Positions 24,001-33,196 of a stretch of 64,000 nt of DNA are shown piece after piece. This DNA comes from Salminus brasiliensis (lineage: Eukaryota; Chordata; Actinopteri; Characiformes; Bryconidae), in NCBI RefSeq assembly GCF_030463535.1, contig NC_132891.1, positions 10,949,449-11,013,448 on the forward strand. Direction: 5' to 3'. Each line of letters starts with the position of its first letter. Position 1 is the stretch's first letter. The position numbers and the translations under genes are program-made. Below the pieces are notes generated by a model that saw only the letters and a program-made list of their open reading frames with translations, had not been told where the DNA came from and did not search any database.

Positions 24001-25708
24001 GAGAAAGTGCACTCTGTACCACCTTATTGTCCCTCCAATGATCATAAGGTGGCAGCTAGTGCATTACTGAAGAGTGTGGAATATCTACCCTCTCAGTCAA
24101 TGGATGGAGCAGAGTGCACAGTATCTAATATGACCACTGGTGCTGAAGACAAACTGAACGTGCATTGTATACCACCTCAGCTTCCACTCAAAGAGCATGA
24201 GTTGCTACCTAGTGAAATAATGGAGACTTCTTTATCTCCTACTCTTGCAGCACCATCTCCAACTCCTGAGTCAGTGGAGTCGAAGGTAGCTGAGGAAGCT
24301 GAAGGTATAGAAACTCTCAATGCTGAAAGTCAACCCACTCGTCCTGTATACGCTATATCCTCCTTTTGGAATGAAATGGAGAAGTTGACAATAAATGACA
24401 TTTTGCGACTTCGTCTCATCGGCCAAGCCCAGCATCCCAGTGTTCTGCTCCAGCCAGAGGACAGTGGTATTGCAGATGTTTCAGACGCAGCAGATTCAGG
24501 GTACTTCACCCACTTGGACGACTCCAAACCAGACCGCTCCAGTGGAGATATGTCATTCATATCTGATTTTGACGAAGAGCTCGCACAACTCCAGACTCAA
24601 GAGGCAGCCAGGTTAAATGAGGGCTCACCAGAATCTCCAAACTCAGAAAATGTCATGTGGGAGAGTGATCTATATCCTGCTGGAATGGGGGCTGGAATGG
24701 AGGAAGTGTTATGTTCAAGTTCAGATGCAGCATTTTCTCCACCTTTCTACAGAGATAATGCTCAGCAGTGCTTTCGAAAGATGTGCAAGAACATTAGTGT
24801 CCAGAACCTACAAGCTCTTGACGCGCAACCTTTCCGAAAAATCCTGAGAAATGCCTCTCTGCTCTCCCTCCACTCTGTTCACTCAACTCACTCCATTCAG
24901 GCAGAAGTTGAGGACGACTACGTAGATCCGTTTGATCGTGTGGATGCTTCGTCTCCAGTGTGTCTCTCTGATGAGGAGGAGGAGATGGAAAGCAGCGGCA
25001 TCACTTTCTCTGAGATTATCCAGTATCTGTTCGGTGAGGATGAACCTAAGCGCTGTGCCTCTCCAGCTGACAACATAGCTGCTTCTTATCTTGATGATAC
25101 TGGAACGTCTGTTCCTGAAACCTATGACCACTTCTTCTCAGAGTTTGAGGCAGGAAGTATCTTCAACCCGCTTGCGGATGACACCAGCGCCAGTACAAAT
25201 GAACTGATGCCCATTTTTTCCTGCTCACGCTCGGCGAACAAGAACCTCCAGTTCCCTGAGGTGTACGATTACTTCTTCCCTGATGATTCCCCTGTCCATT
25301 CGGATGAGGATGAAGAATTTGACTACACAAGCATACAAGTCATCACGCGACATGACCACATGGCGGCCAGAAGCCACGATGCAGTGGCAGCGTCAGGGAC
25401 TTTTGAAGAGATTCCTCCTGAGACAAATTACAACTGGAGCTTCTTGAGAAATAACCCTCTTTCTTTCAGGAGGGTTCGTCGCACAGGCTTCACGGCCCCA
25501 CCAGAGGAGTCCAGCTCATGGGCTTTGACCCCTGTGAAAAACAGTGGCAGGTCATTTCAGAGAGGAATTCAGGCAATAAATGCTATGGGCCCTGATGAGA
25601 AGCCATTCCCAGACCCACTCCTCCTCGGCCTGGAGAACCGCATCTTCAGGCAGCTGGCAAACCAGCAGAAGATACAACAGGAGATGCAGACAGCTGTTGC
25701 TGATCCAA
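21049..25708 (+). CDS. perm1: perm1 coding exon 1 (main exon)
   Basis: The acceptor TTTTTGTTGAAG| ends at 21021 and the start codon follows 27 bases later. The exon is 4.66 kb and encodes residues 1-1553 plus one base, almost all low-complexity, acidic, Ser/Thr-rich sequence. The donor is CCAA|GTAAGC (GT at 25709-25710). Reading through the donor gives 16 unrelated residues and a stop at 25756-25758, so a short intron-retention form could exist that lacks the conserved C terminus. Confidence 0.9.
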
Positions 25709-28122
25709 GTAAGCCTCCAACTATTTTTATCATCAGTCACACATGTAGCACAACATGAGCTCTGTTGAGGTTTGATACCTTGCCTGCATAGTGTTCTTAT
25801 GTGGTTTCATTTATAATACTGGTAACGGACTGTATGTCCTATATGCTGGAGAAGGGCTCTCAGCCTCATACCGAGAAGTTTCTTCTGTACGTATCTCTTT
25901 TTACTGCTTAAGTCTTTCTTAAGTCTGCTTCTGTTGCTTGAAAGTGAAATCATACTCCAAGGCTCTTTCACCCTAAGGATAGAAATTCCAACAGTCCTAG
26001 CATGCACGTTTTTTAGTAGCGCTAGGCAATACGTCTTCAGTGAAGGTTTTGTAGAGACTGACGTCCCTGAAGCACCAAGTTCCTTCTGTTTATTTACATT
26101 TTGGTGACCTTTGTGGAGATCTGCACTCGCAGCTGTCAGTTGTGGCTGACTCTGATCACGTAGTAACAGGCAGAGTATGTTGACGCCAGTGGAATGGTTG
26201 TACGTGAGCGCTCGTCCCCACTGAAGCTGGCTGACTTCTCAAAGTTACCATGTGCCAGGAAACATTCACATGTTTTACTGTGAACCGCTCATAAAAATAG
26301 ACAAGCTTCAGTTCTTCAGAAGTGTGAAATCAGAGTCAAATCCTCCTCTGTAACATAAAACTACTTTCCAGTGGTGAACCAGTAGTGAACCACAGGTGGT
26401 TTGGTACCTTAATACATTACACCGTGTCAGAGTAAACGCCATTATTCAAATATGTTCAGCAAAGCTTTTAAAAGGTTCCCGGAAGATTAGCCTGTAACTT
26501 TACAAAGATGATGTTCCAGAAACATTTTGAAATTTAAATAGTTTCAAATAATAATAGTTCACTTACACAGCAACAAAAAAAAAAATCATCATTATGGAAA
26601 CATCTGAAAATTAAAAGTACAATAAAAAGTTAATACAAAGTAAAACAATAAAAATATTAATAAAACTGATACATAATCATAATGATATCACACTAGTAAA
26701 TAATTTTTATGCCTCAAAACTGTTCCACATTTTAATATTGTGTTTTTCTATCAAAATAAACGTAAACCTGGGTGTTAAGTGGAGCGTTTAGATGTTTAGC
26801 ACCCTTCAGACCTCATGAGATGACCTCATGCATGACTGACAGCTCTCTATCACGAAACCAAGACTGAAACTGAGAGATGGCGGTTACCGGACATGAGGGA
26901 TGCCGGGGCAACCACTCCTCCATCATGGCTCAAGCTGTGTCATTAATCGTTTTCCAAACTTAAGAATTAGAGCAATTATTTCAAAATATTATATACACTA
27001 ATAATAAACTGAACTTGCATGACTTACTTGCATTATTAAAATATGCTTAGCAAATATGACAAGCCCAGATTTAATTGTGAGAATAATGTAAAAGTTCATT
27101 AAAAATGTTCTAGAAATGTCCAAAAAAAGATTGACCGATTGAATGTTCCAAGAAACAAAACAGTAACATTCAGATTGTTCATCTAACTTCTACTAACCAC
27201 ACATATCTAGCTGGGTTGCCTGCTCAGATCCACAATAATTCTCAACTTTCAAGTAGTTTTTATTTTTTTCCTCCTCATGGTTCATCTGTACTGGCTAAAC
27301 ATGAATGCTTTGTAATGTGCAGTGCATTTTCTGGACAAGAGGAACAAGAAAAGTAATGGACGCACCCCAATGGAAGCAAATTCTCCCACTTTTCATTCTT
27401 CATAGTGATCTTACCTGCACAAACTCTCCCTGTCTGTTATTCTAGGGATGGATGCTCCACTGATGCCGCTTAAGCAGGCAGATATGTGCCTGGTTTGCAT
27501 CGCCTTTGCCTCGTGGGTCCTGAAGTCTGCCAACCCCCAAGGAGCAGATATGTGGAAAGCAGGTGATTATCACCATTTGTTTTGTACTCTCTGGTATCAT
27601 GTTACCTGCTGAATGCTCAGTAGTAGCTGCTGCTAAATGGCAGAAACTTAGTCAGGCTACTCAGCATTTTCAATAAAACAGTTTGGTTTGAGATACATGT
27701 ATTTCCAAAATGGTGACTTTACAGGAGAAGGCAAAAATGTTCTTAACTTTGAATGGAAGTCAATGTAAAATAAGAGTTTTTTCCTAAGTCATTTAGAGCA
27801 TTTCTACTGGCCAATTCATCCAGAATTATTTACACGGTATACAGAACGGCTACAGGATTCAAACCATGGAGAAAACTAAAAACGAACAAAAATAGAGATA
27901 TGTGGTTTGTCATTGGACAGTAGCAATGTATAATATTATTGGTGTAACAATGCACTTGGCCCATGATTTGACTTATGATACTGAATGGAGAAGAATATTG
28001 ACTGTGTCCAGTTCAGTCATACTCTTCAAATAAGGCTTGAGCTGTGGGACCATCGTGCCCAGATAGGTGTGTCCTGGAATTAAGGATTGATTGGTGCTGG
28101 TTATTACTCCTCCATTTACACA

Positions 28123-28156
<34 letters not shown>

Positions 28157-28929
28157 ACTGCTCTACATATTTATTCAATTTTACTATTAATATAGTAACT
28201 TAGTCTGGACATTTATTACTCAGCCTTCATGCACATATTTGTATATGTTGAAATGTATTGTATTTACTGTCTGTGCACCCTGTCTCATGTTTTGTCTGTT
28301 GTCCTTGCACTATAATATCATGTCCCACCTATTTTACAACAGAGACTTGGCATAACAGTGTTTGGTTGGACTGTACAAGCCTGTATATTAGCATAATGAC
28401 AATAAGGTTCAATAGAATTGTGATGTCCAAAGTTAATAATCAGATTGGCTGTTTTTCACAATGCATCACATTTTTGCAGTGCGATATTAAAATGTCTCAA
28501 TGCACTCTCAATCACAATGTCACACTGTAGTATACATTGATTTACGCTATGTAGTACTGTGCAAAATCCTAGCATTCAAGTATGAAATAATATGAATTCA
28601 CCATATTAAATTGTTGTAAAAATGTTCAACTATAACTATATACAGTCATTTACACAATATAATAACTTGAAATCCTTGAAATATATATATATATATATAT
28701 ATATATTTGTAAAAAAGATCTTTTGGTGTTCAATCTGTGATCACTGGAAAGCCGTAATGGTAAATGATGGAAAGTCACTGCTGTATATTCCACTCACTGA
28801 TTTCCACTGGTGCTTTTTTCAGCCCTGCTGGCCAATATAAGTGCGCTGTCTGCCATCCGATACCTCAGGAGATACATGAGGGACGAGGCAACTAGGAAAA
28901 CTCCACTACGTCACATCGAGCCTGCGTAA
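21049..28929 (+). CDS. perm1: PGC-1 and ERR-induced regulator in muscle 1 (three coding exons)
   Basis: Coding exons are 21049..25708, 27446..27562 and 28823..28929, joined in phase 1 at both introns, giving about 1627 residues (the human protein is about half that). The start MDDFDYSVHISEQDW matches the conserved N terminus of PERM1. The C terminus (ADMCLVCIAFASWVL ... WKAALLANISALSAIRYLRR) matches the most conserved part of the family. Between them lie a basic stretch PRRKRKKKKRM (252-262, likely nuclear signal), an LLALL box (507-511), six degenerate repeats (705-1086), a conserved SFWNEMEKL segment (about 1105) and three aromatic-acidic motifs: SEIIQYLFGED (about 1321), PETYDHFF (about 1356) and PEVYDYFF (about 1403). 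In mammals PERM1 is a striated-muscle protein induced by PGC-1/ERR that supports mitochondrial biogenesis. A hydrophobic C-terminal segment anchors some of it at mitochondria. The in-frame ATG at 20977 is intronic. Confidence 0.93.
23161..24306 (+). repeat. perm1: six degenerate ~50-residue repeats inside perm1
   Basis: Units start at 23161, 23314, 23470, 23620, 23989 and 24139. Each follows the plan G-(D/N/H)-E-E-x-K, then V/IPPxCPS(K/N), then xxM, then PESMDGA, then a Thr-rich end. The first four are in tandem (51, 52, 50 and about 44+ residues). A non-repeat insertion of about 75 residues separates the fourth from the fifth. The units are diverged enough to be old. Confidence 0.8.
25709..27445 (+). 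other. perm1 intron between coding exons 1 and 2
   Basis: GTAAGC...TTCTAG, 1.74 kb, AT-rich, with no recognised element. An A-run lies at about 26575. A non-repetitive GC-richer patch lies at 26860-26940. Confidence 0.7.
27446..27562 (+). CDS. perm1: perm1 coding exon 2
   Basis: The exon lies between TCTGTTATTCTAG| and AAAGCAG|GTGATT. Its 117 bases encode RMDAPLMPLKQADMCLVC and the rest of the hydrophobic FASWVL segment (residues about 1554-1592). The segment DMCLV..AFA.W corresponds to the C-terminal membrane-anchor region of mammalian PERM1. Confidence 0.9.
27690..27960 (+). repeat. repeat family C copy in perm1 intron
   Basis: This copy begins CCAAAATGGTGACTTTACAG, has the GGAAGTCAATGTAAAAT signature, then TTTCTACTGGCCAATTCAT, and ends near TTTGTCATTGGACAG. 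It is the longest + strand copy in the window and has no coding capacity. Confidence 0.65.
28118..28154. repeat. (CA)n microsatellite
   Basis: CA dinucleotides with one interruption, in the last perm1 intron. Confidence 0.95.
28680..28707. repeat. (AT)n microsatellite
   Basis: About 14 AT units, 115 bases upstream of the last perm1 acceptor. Confidence 0.95.
28823..28929 (+). CDS. perm1: perm1 last coding exon
   Basis: The acceptor is TGCTTTTTTCAG|. The exon encodes ALLANISALSAIRYLRRYMR and a short basic tail ending HIEPA before TAA (residues 1593-1627). The ALLAN..SAIRY.RR block is the strongest link to mammalian PERM1. Confidence 0.9.
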
Positions 28930-29631
28930 ACCCCACTGCAGCTGAGCACACCGAGTGCTACCAGATGCCCTTTCACTCACTGAACTGTATATGATAGCAT
29001 TCATATATTCATATGATGTGGATACTATTACTGTTGTGGCACTTCACTGATGTCATTCAGCTGTAATCATCTGTACGTTTGCTCATTGATTCTTCATAGA
29101 TGTATCCACCAACTGAATGCATATATCTCCAGGTGCTTGCATCTTTGTATATCCTCAGGTAAGGGGCATTAAGGGGCATTTGTATATTTAAGGAGCATGT
29201 CAGAATGATGCAGTACACTAGTAGAATGACCAAAACCTTTCCTCTGATGAAAGGTGTATTATATTTGACTGGGTCAAAACGAGCTCCATTGTTGCAGAGA
29301 AGCAGAAAAGAGGCAGTATGTGTTAATGCAAGAGTTCTTCAGAAAAGTGCACCAACATAGAGTGCCTGAAGAGAACTGTGATGATGAAAATGAAAGTGAG
29401 GCTTGAGAAAGTGATGAGAAAATGAATTTTGGGTCCAAGCATAAAAAATGCAAGATAAAAAGGTGCAAAGTAAAAAATAAAAAATGCTGTACCACTGAAA
29501 GTTCAATGAGATTTAAATCCCCACACAAAACAGCAACAGTTGAAGGAGCAGATATATTGATTTTACTGGTGGTGTTAGTGTTATTCTCTCTTGCTTTACT
29601 TATTTTTTAAGAGACAGTCTTATTTTAGTGA

Positions 29632-29637
29632 AATAAA
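29632..29637 (+). terminator. candidate poly(A) signal of perm1
   Basis: AATAAA lies 0.7 kb after the stop, the first clean hexamer downstream, followed within 25 bases by T-rich and TGTCTGG sequence. Confidence 0.5.
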
Positions 29638-29697
29638 GGAATATTATATTTTTTGTCTGGGATCTCATATTGTATTTGTGACTGTAATATGTTTATG

Positions 29698-29718
29698 ACC
29701 ACAAGAGGGAGCAGGAGG
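29698..29718 (+). promoter_or_regulatory. weak CTCF-like motif
   Basis: ACCACAAGAGGGAGCAGGAG just past the perm1 poly(A) signal fits the CTCF core with two mismatches. Confidence 0.22.
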
Positions 29719-30281
29719 ACTGTGTTTTGATTATCACTTGGTGAAACGTGGTCAGGTGAGGGTTTACTGAGTCTGTGAGTAAAGGCCATTCAGAAAACTC
29801 ACTAAAGATGGTCTTTGTTTTGTTTTGTTTTTGTTTTGGGTTTTTTTGCAAGTGCTGTGAATCTAAAAATAATTATATCATATCATTTCCAAATAAACCG
29901 AATTTGTCCCATGAAGTTTTTGTTTTACTCCCTTAAACCCAGCAGATTAAAAAAAAATACTGAAACCATAAAGGGGATTTTCTTAATATATTTTTTACAT
30001 GTAAATATTCCTTATTTTGATGATTTCTTTGCTTGTACCTCTTTGACTTTAAAGAGTTGATAAGTAGATCTAAACTCAAAATTATTGTCACTGCTACTAC
30101 TATCACATTTAAGCCTCTGTTTGGCCACAAAGAGACTGTACGCATTTGAGAAAGGTGATGACCTGTAAATCACCATAATCCCTGCTCTGGCAGTAGACTT
30201 AACAAATGTTAAGACTTCTCCCACAGGCAGAAAACTCCCACAGTGTTTAAGAAACTAATTTCTTAAGTTAATAAAATATAG

Positions 30282-30593
30282 AAAATGTTTGGAGTTCTTT
30301 TATGGAAGTCTGGGGCCTACAGATATCTGTATTTATAACACGTTAGTGTTAGTCAGTCAGGCAGTGACCCTGTTAGTCAGTTAGTCAGACACTCTTGTAC
30401 ACTTCAGTCAAAATGAGCTGATTAGAATGAGTCATCCAAAAACCTCAGCTGTTTCAAAAGAAGTGCATACAGTCATCTGTAGAAACTGTAGAAAAATATT
30501 AAGGTATCAAGTTATAGGAATATGTTTAGGAATATAGGAAATGTTTGGAGTTCTTTTTATGGAAGTCTGGGGCCTACAGATATCTGTATTTAT
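30282..30593 (+). repeat. direct repeat A (two copies, 30282-30335 and 30538-30593)
   Basis: Both copies carry GTTTGGAGTTCTTTT, TATGGAAGTCTGGGGCC and CAGATATCTGTATTTAT in the same order, nearly identical over about 54 bases and 256 bases apart. Confidence 0.9.
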
Positions 30594-30626
30594 CAGTTCT
30601 CATTGGTTCATTCTCACACCCCTGGT

Positions 30627-30648
30627 ATCACCACCAGGTGGCGGTGGA
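30627..30648 (+). promoter_or_regulatory. CTCF-like motif
   Basis: ATCACCACCAGGTGGCGGTG has a near-ideal CCACCAG-GTGGCG core. It lies in the roughly 1-kb segment that separates repeat A copy 2 from repeat B copy 2, in the space between the two gene tails. Confidence 0.35.
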
Positions 30649-31301
30649 GAGCTTCGGGCTGCAGCTTGAATCCTTGTTTCGTCCCAATCAGAAGTGTTTT
30701 GGGGATATGAAATATAGTTTATATTTTACAGAAAATATTATTAACATAATATTACGGATATTTTATTTTATCCACGTTCCTGACAGTTACATAACCGAAC
30801 CACGTACAGCACAACTGCATGGTTCTGCGCATACCAATAATTTTAAATGTTTTCATATGTTTTCCATGATAATTTTGTTTTTCTCGGGTGATTAATACAA
30901 TCTGAGCTTACTGTTAATATTTTCTGCAGTGTAACAAGTGAAAATTACGAATCAAAATAAAAAACTAATTAGATTTTAAATATCCTAATATTTACCATGA
31001 TCCAAATATATTTCCTATACTTCTGCTGGCAGCATTTTCTGAAATTATACTTTTAGCTTATCGAAATATCATATCCACTGGTTTATTTAGGCAGCTCTAC
31101 CTATAAATATCCACTACGGTAACATGCTTCGACAGGGTGGCACAACTCGATAGAACACCGGAACCGGACAGAGAAAGGCTATAATCCGGTCCGCTGAATA
31201 CATTTAATGATGTGTGATATGTATTTTAATATTTATTTGATAGATTTAATGTATTAATTTTAAATCCCAGCAGAGAAAAAAAATAGTTTGGTACTGTTAA
31301 A

Positions 31302-31324
31302 GGCAAAAAAAAAAAAAAAAAAAA
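31302..31324. repeat. A-rich run
   Basis: More than 20 consecutive A residues. They could be a retroelement tail, but no element body is recognised before them. Confidence 0.7.
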
Positions 31325-32600
31325 CTGCCTCGGCCCATAATAAACAAACTAATATTTATACATGGAATTATTATTATATGTAGACTTTACTGAATATCAC
31401 TGTAGTTTTTACTGCTACCTCACTAAGGTTGGGCAAGGCATTTTTCAGAAATCTTATCTGGCACTGTTAGAGCACTGTGAGAGGTCAAAACAAACCCTGA
31501 ACACGGACACTCTTTATGAACAGGTTTACGGGGTAATGTCATTTTATCAGAGCTCTGACAGAGGCTGCATGCAGAGCTCAACACTAGTGTTAGTCAGTCA
31601 GGCAGTGACCCAGTTGTCTTTAATCTGTTAGTCAGTTAGTCAGACACTCTTGTACACTTCAGTCAAAATGAGCTGACTGGATGTAATGAGCCATCCAAAA
31701 ACCTCAGCTGTTTCAAAAGAAGTGCATACAGTAAGTTTTCCAGTAAAAACCAGCCCGCCCCATTTGACAATGGACTTTGTGTAATGTGGCCATTATCTCA
31801 AATGAGTTTGCCAACCCTGCTTTAGAAGCTGCTGGGGTGACCTGACCTTTCAGTACAGGTTACAGGTTACAGCTGACAATCATCTGCACTGGCTCCTCTG
31901 TTCACCCATACAGGTAATGCCATCTGTAGTATGTGTGTAGTCTGGGTAATGTGCTACTGGGACTATAATCTGGATACATTCCAATGTATGCAAGCTATAT
32001 TGAAGAATGACAGTTATCTTGACTTTATCCAGAATGTTTTTTTTATTATTATTATTTTCAACAATGAATATCACATCACACAAAACTGAAGGAATACAGC
32101 AAATATTTCTACATTACTGCATTACTGTGCATATGTGATATGTATAAATCCAAACCTGCCTCTGTACAGACAGTCATTTTTTGCAAACTACAAATACCAC
32201 ATTGTAAATACCAATTTTCTTTTGCTGTGCTGCTGGAATGGATCATCATTGAACAACATTCATGTCCATATGCGACTGAATATGCAGTATATAAATAATA
32301 AAAATATTAATTAAGTAACAATAGAAACAGCAGTGCAAAAAGACAATGTTTTAGGTGGACAATAAAAATAACTATTTACATTATGTACAGAATTAGAAAA
32401 CTACAAATTCTAGTGTCAAAAAAGAGCCCTCATTTCTTCCACAGCTTTTCTTTTGTAAAGGTTCAATAAGCACAAATGCTACATCTAACAAATCGCACAA
32501 AGAGTGGTATGTGAACAGCATTTCTGTTTAAATTTCAAAAACAGTCAAATATTTTTCAGAGAACCGTAGATCCAGCCAAGCCAAAGACCATGTAGAGGCC

Positions 32601-32606
32601 TTTATT
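32601..32606 (-). terminator. candidate poly(A) signal of plekhn1
   Basis: AATAAA on the - strand about 0.4 kb past the plekhn1 stop, the nearest clean hexamer. Other AT-rich candidates lie further on. Confidence 0.35.
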
Positions 32607-32715
32607 CTAAAGAGTAGTGTAGTGTAGGATACAGAAATGTATGTACAAGTTTAAGGCTTAAGTAATTTTAAAAATAAATAAAATAGGTACAGTGTCCACT
32701 GATAATCGTACCATT

Positions 32716-32717
32716 AA

Positions 32718-32752
<35 letters not shown>
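32716..32752. repeat. (AAT)n microsatellite
   Basis: About 12 AAT units, within the likely plekhn1 3' UTR. Confidence 0.95.
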
Positions 32753-32753
<1 letters not shown>

Positions 32754-33011
32754 CCCAATAAGGCCCCAGTCAGTTCCCCAGTGCCTACAAGAGCCTAGTC
32801 TGCCCATGTATATTTCCCCTGGAAGATCATTTAGATATAGTGGGGAAACTGGGCCTCATGTAAAGCCCTATCTCAATGGCAGTGTGTGTGTGTGTGTGAG
32901 AGAGAGTGTGTGTGTTTGAAAGAGAGATATAGAGCAAGACAGAGCACAGTAAGGCACAGATTATCCTGTTATGTGCACAAGTCCAGGCGGGTGGAAGCCC
33001 ATTGTTCCCCT

Positions 33012-33196
33012 TTATGACCATCTATGCTGTGTTGCCATAGCGCTGAGGCCTCGAGCGGCGAAGTCAGGCTGCGTCCGGTGTGGCGAAATTCCTGGCAGGC
33101 CTTGAATCATTTCGTTACTGCAGTCATACTCCCAAATGTTGTCATAGTCTATTTCCTGGTCGTCTGGTTCCACTGGTTGGAGGTAGGAGTTATCAT
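33012..33196 (-). CDS. plekhn1: plekhn1 exon 16 (last coding)
   Basis: Acceptor TTGCCTTCACAG|. It encodes residues 645-705, with an acidic aromatic core DQEIDYDNIWEYDCS resembling the YDHLW segment near the human C terminus. TAA ends at 33012. Confidence 0.88.

Larger units (their letters stand above)
30343..31732 (+). repeat. direct repeat B (two copies, 30343-30473 and 31584-31732)
   Basis: Both copies contain TTAGTCAGTCAGGCAGTGAC, TTGTACACTTCAGTCAAAAT and CCAAAAACCTCAGCTGTTTC in order. Copy 2 has a small extra segment (TTGTCTTTAATC), and the copies differ at few positions. Internally each has several TTAGTCAG units. Confidence 0.9.
29720..32590. other. intergenic region between the convergent tails of perm1 and plekhn1
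   Basis: No coding exon is recognised. It holds the A-B-A-B local duplication (30282-31732), a CTCF-like motif, an A-run at 31302-31324 and AT-rich sequence. Confidence 0.6.

Noticed and set aside
28118..28154. CRISPR-like array or other regular spacer array
   Set aside because: All regular short repeats in the window are plain microsatellites or minisatellites without spacers.
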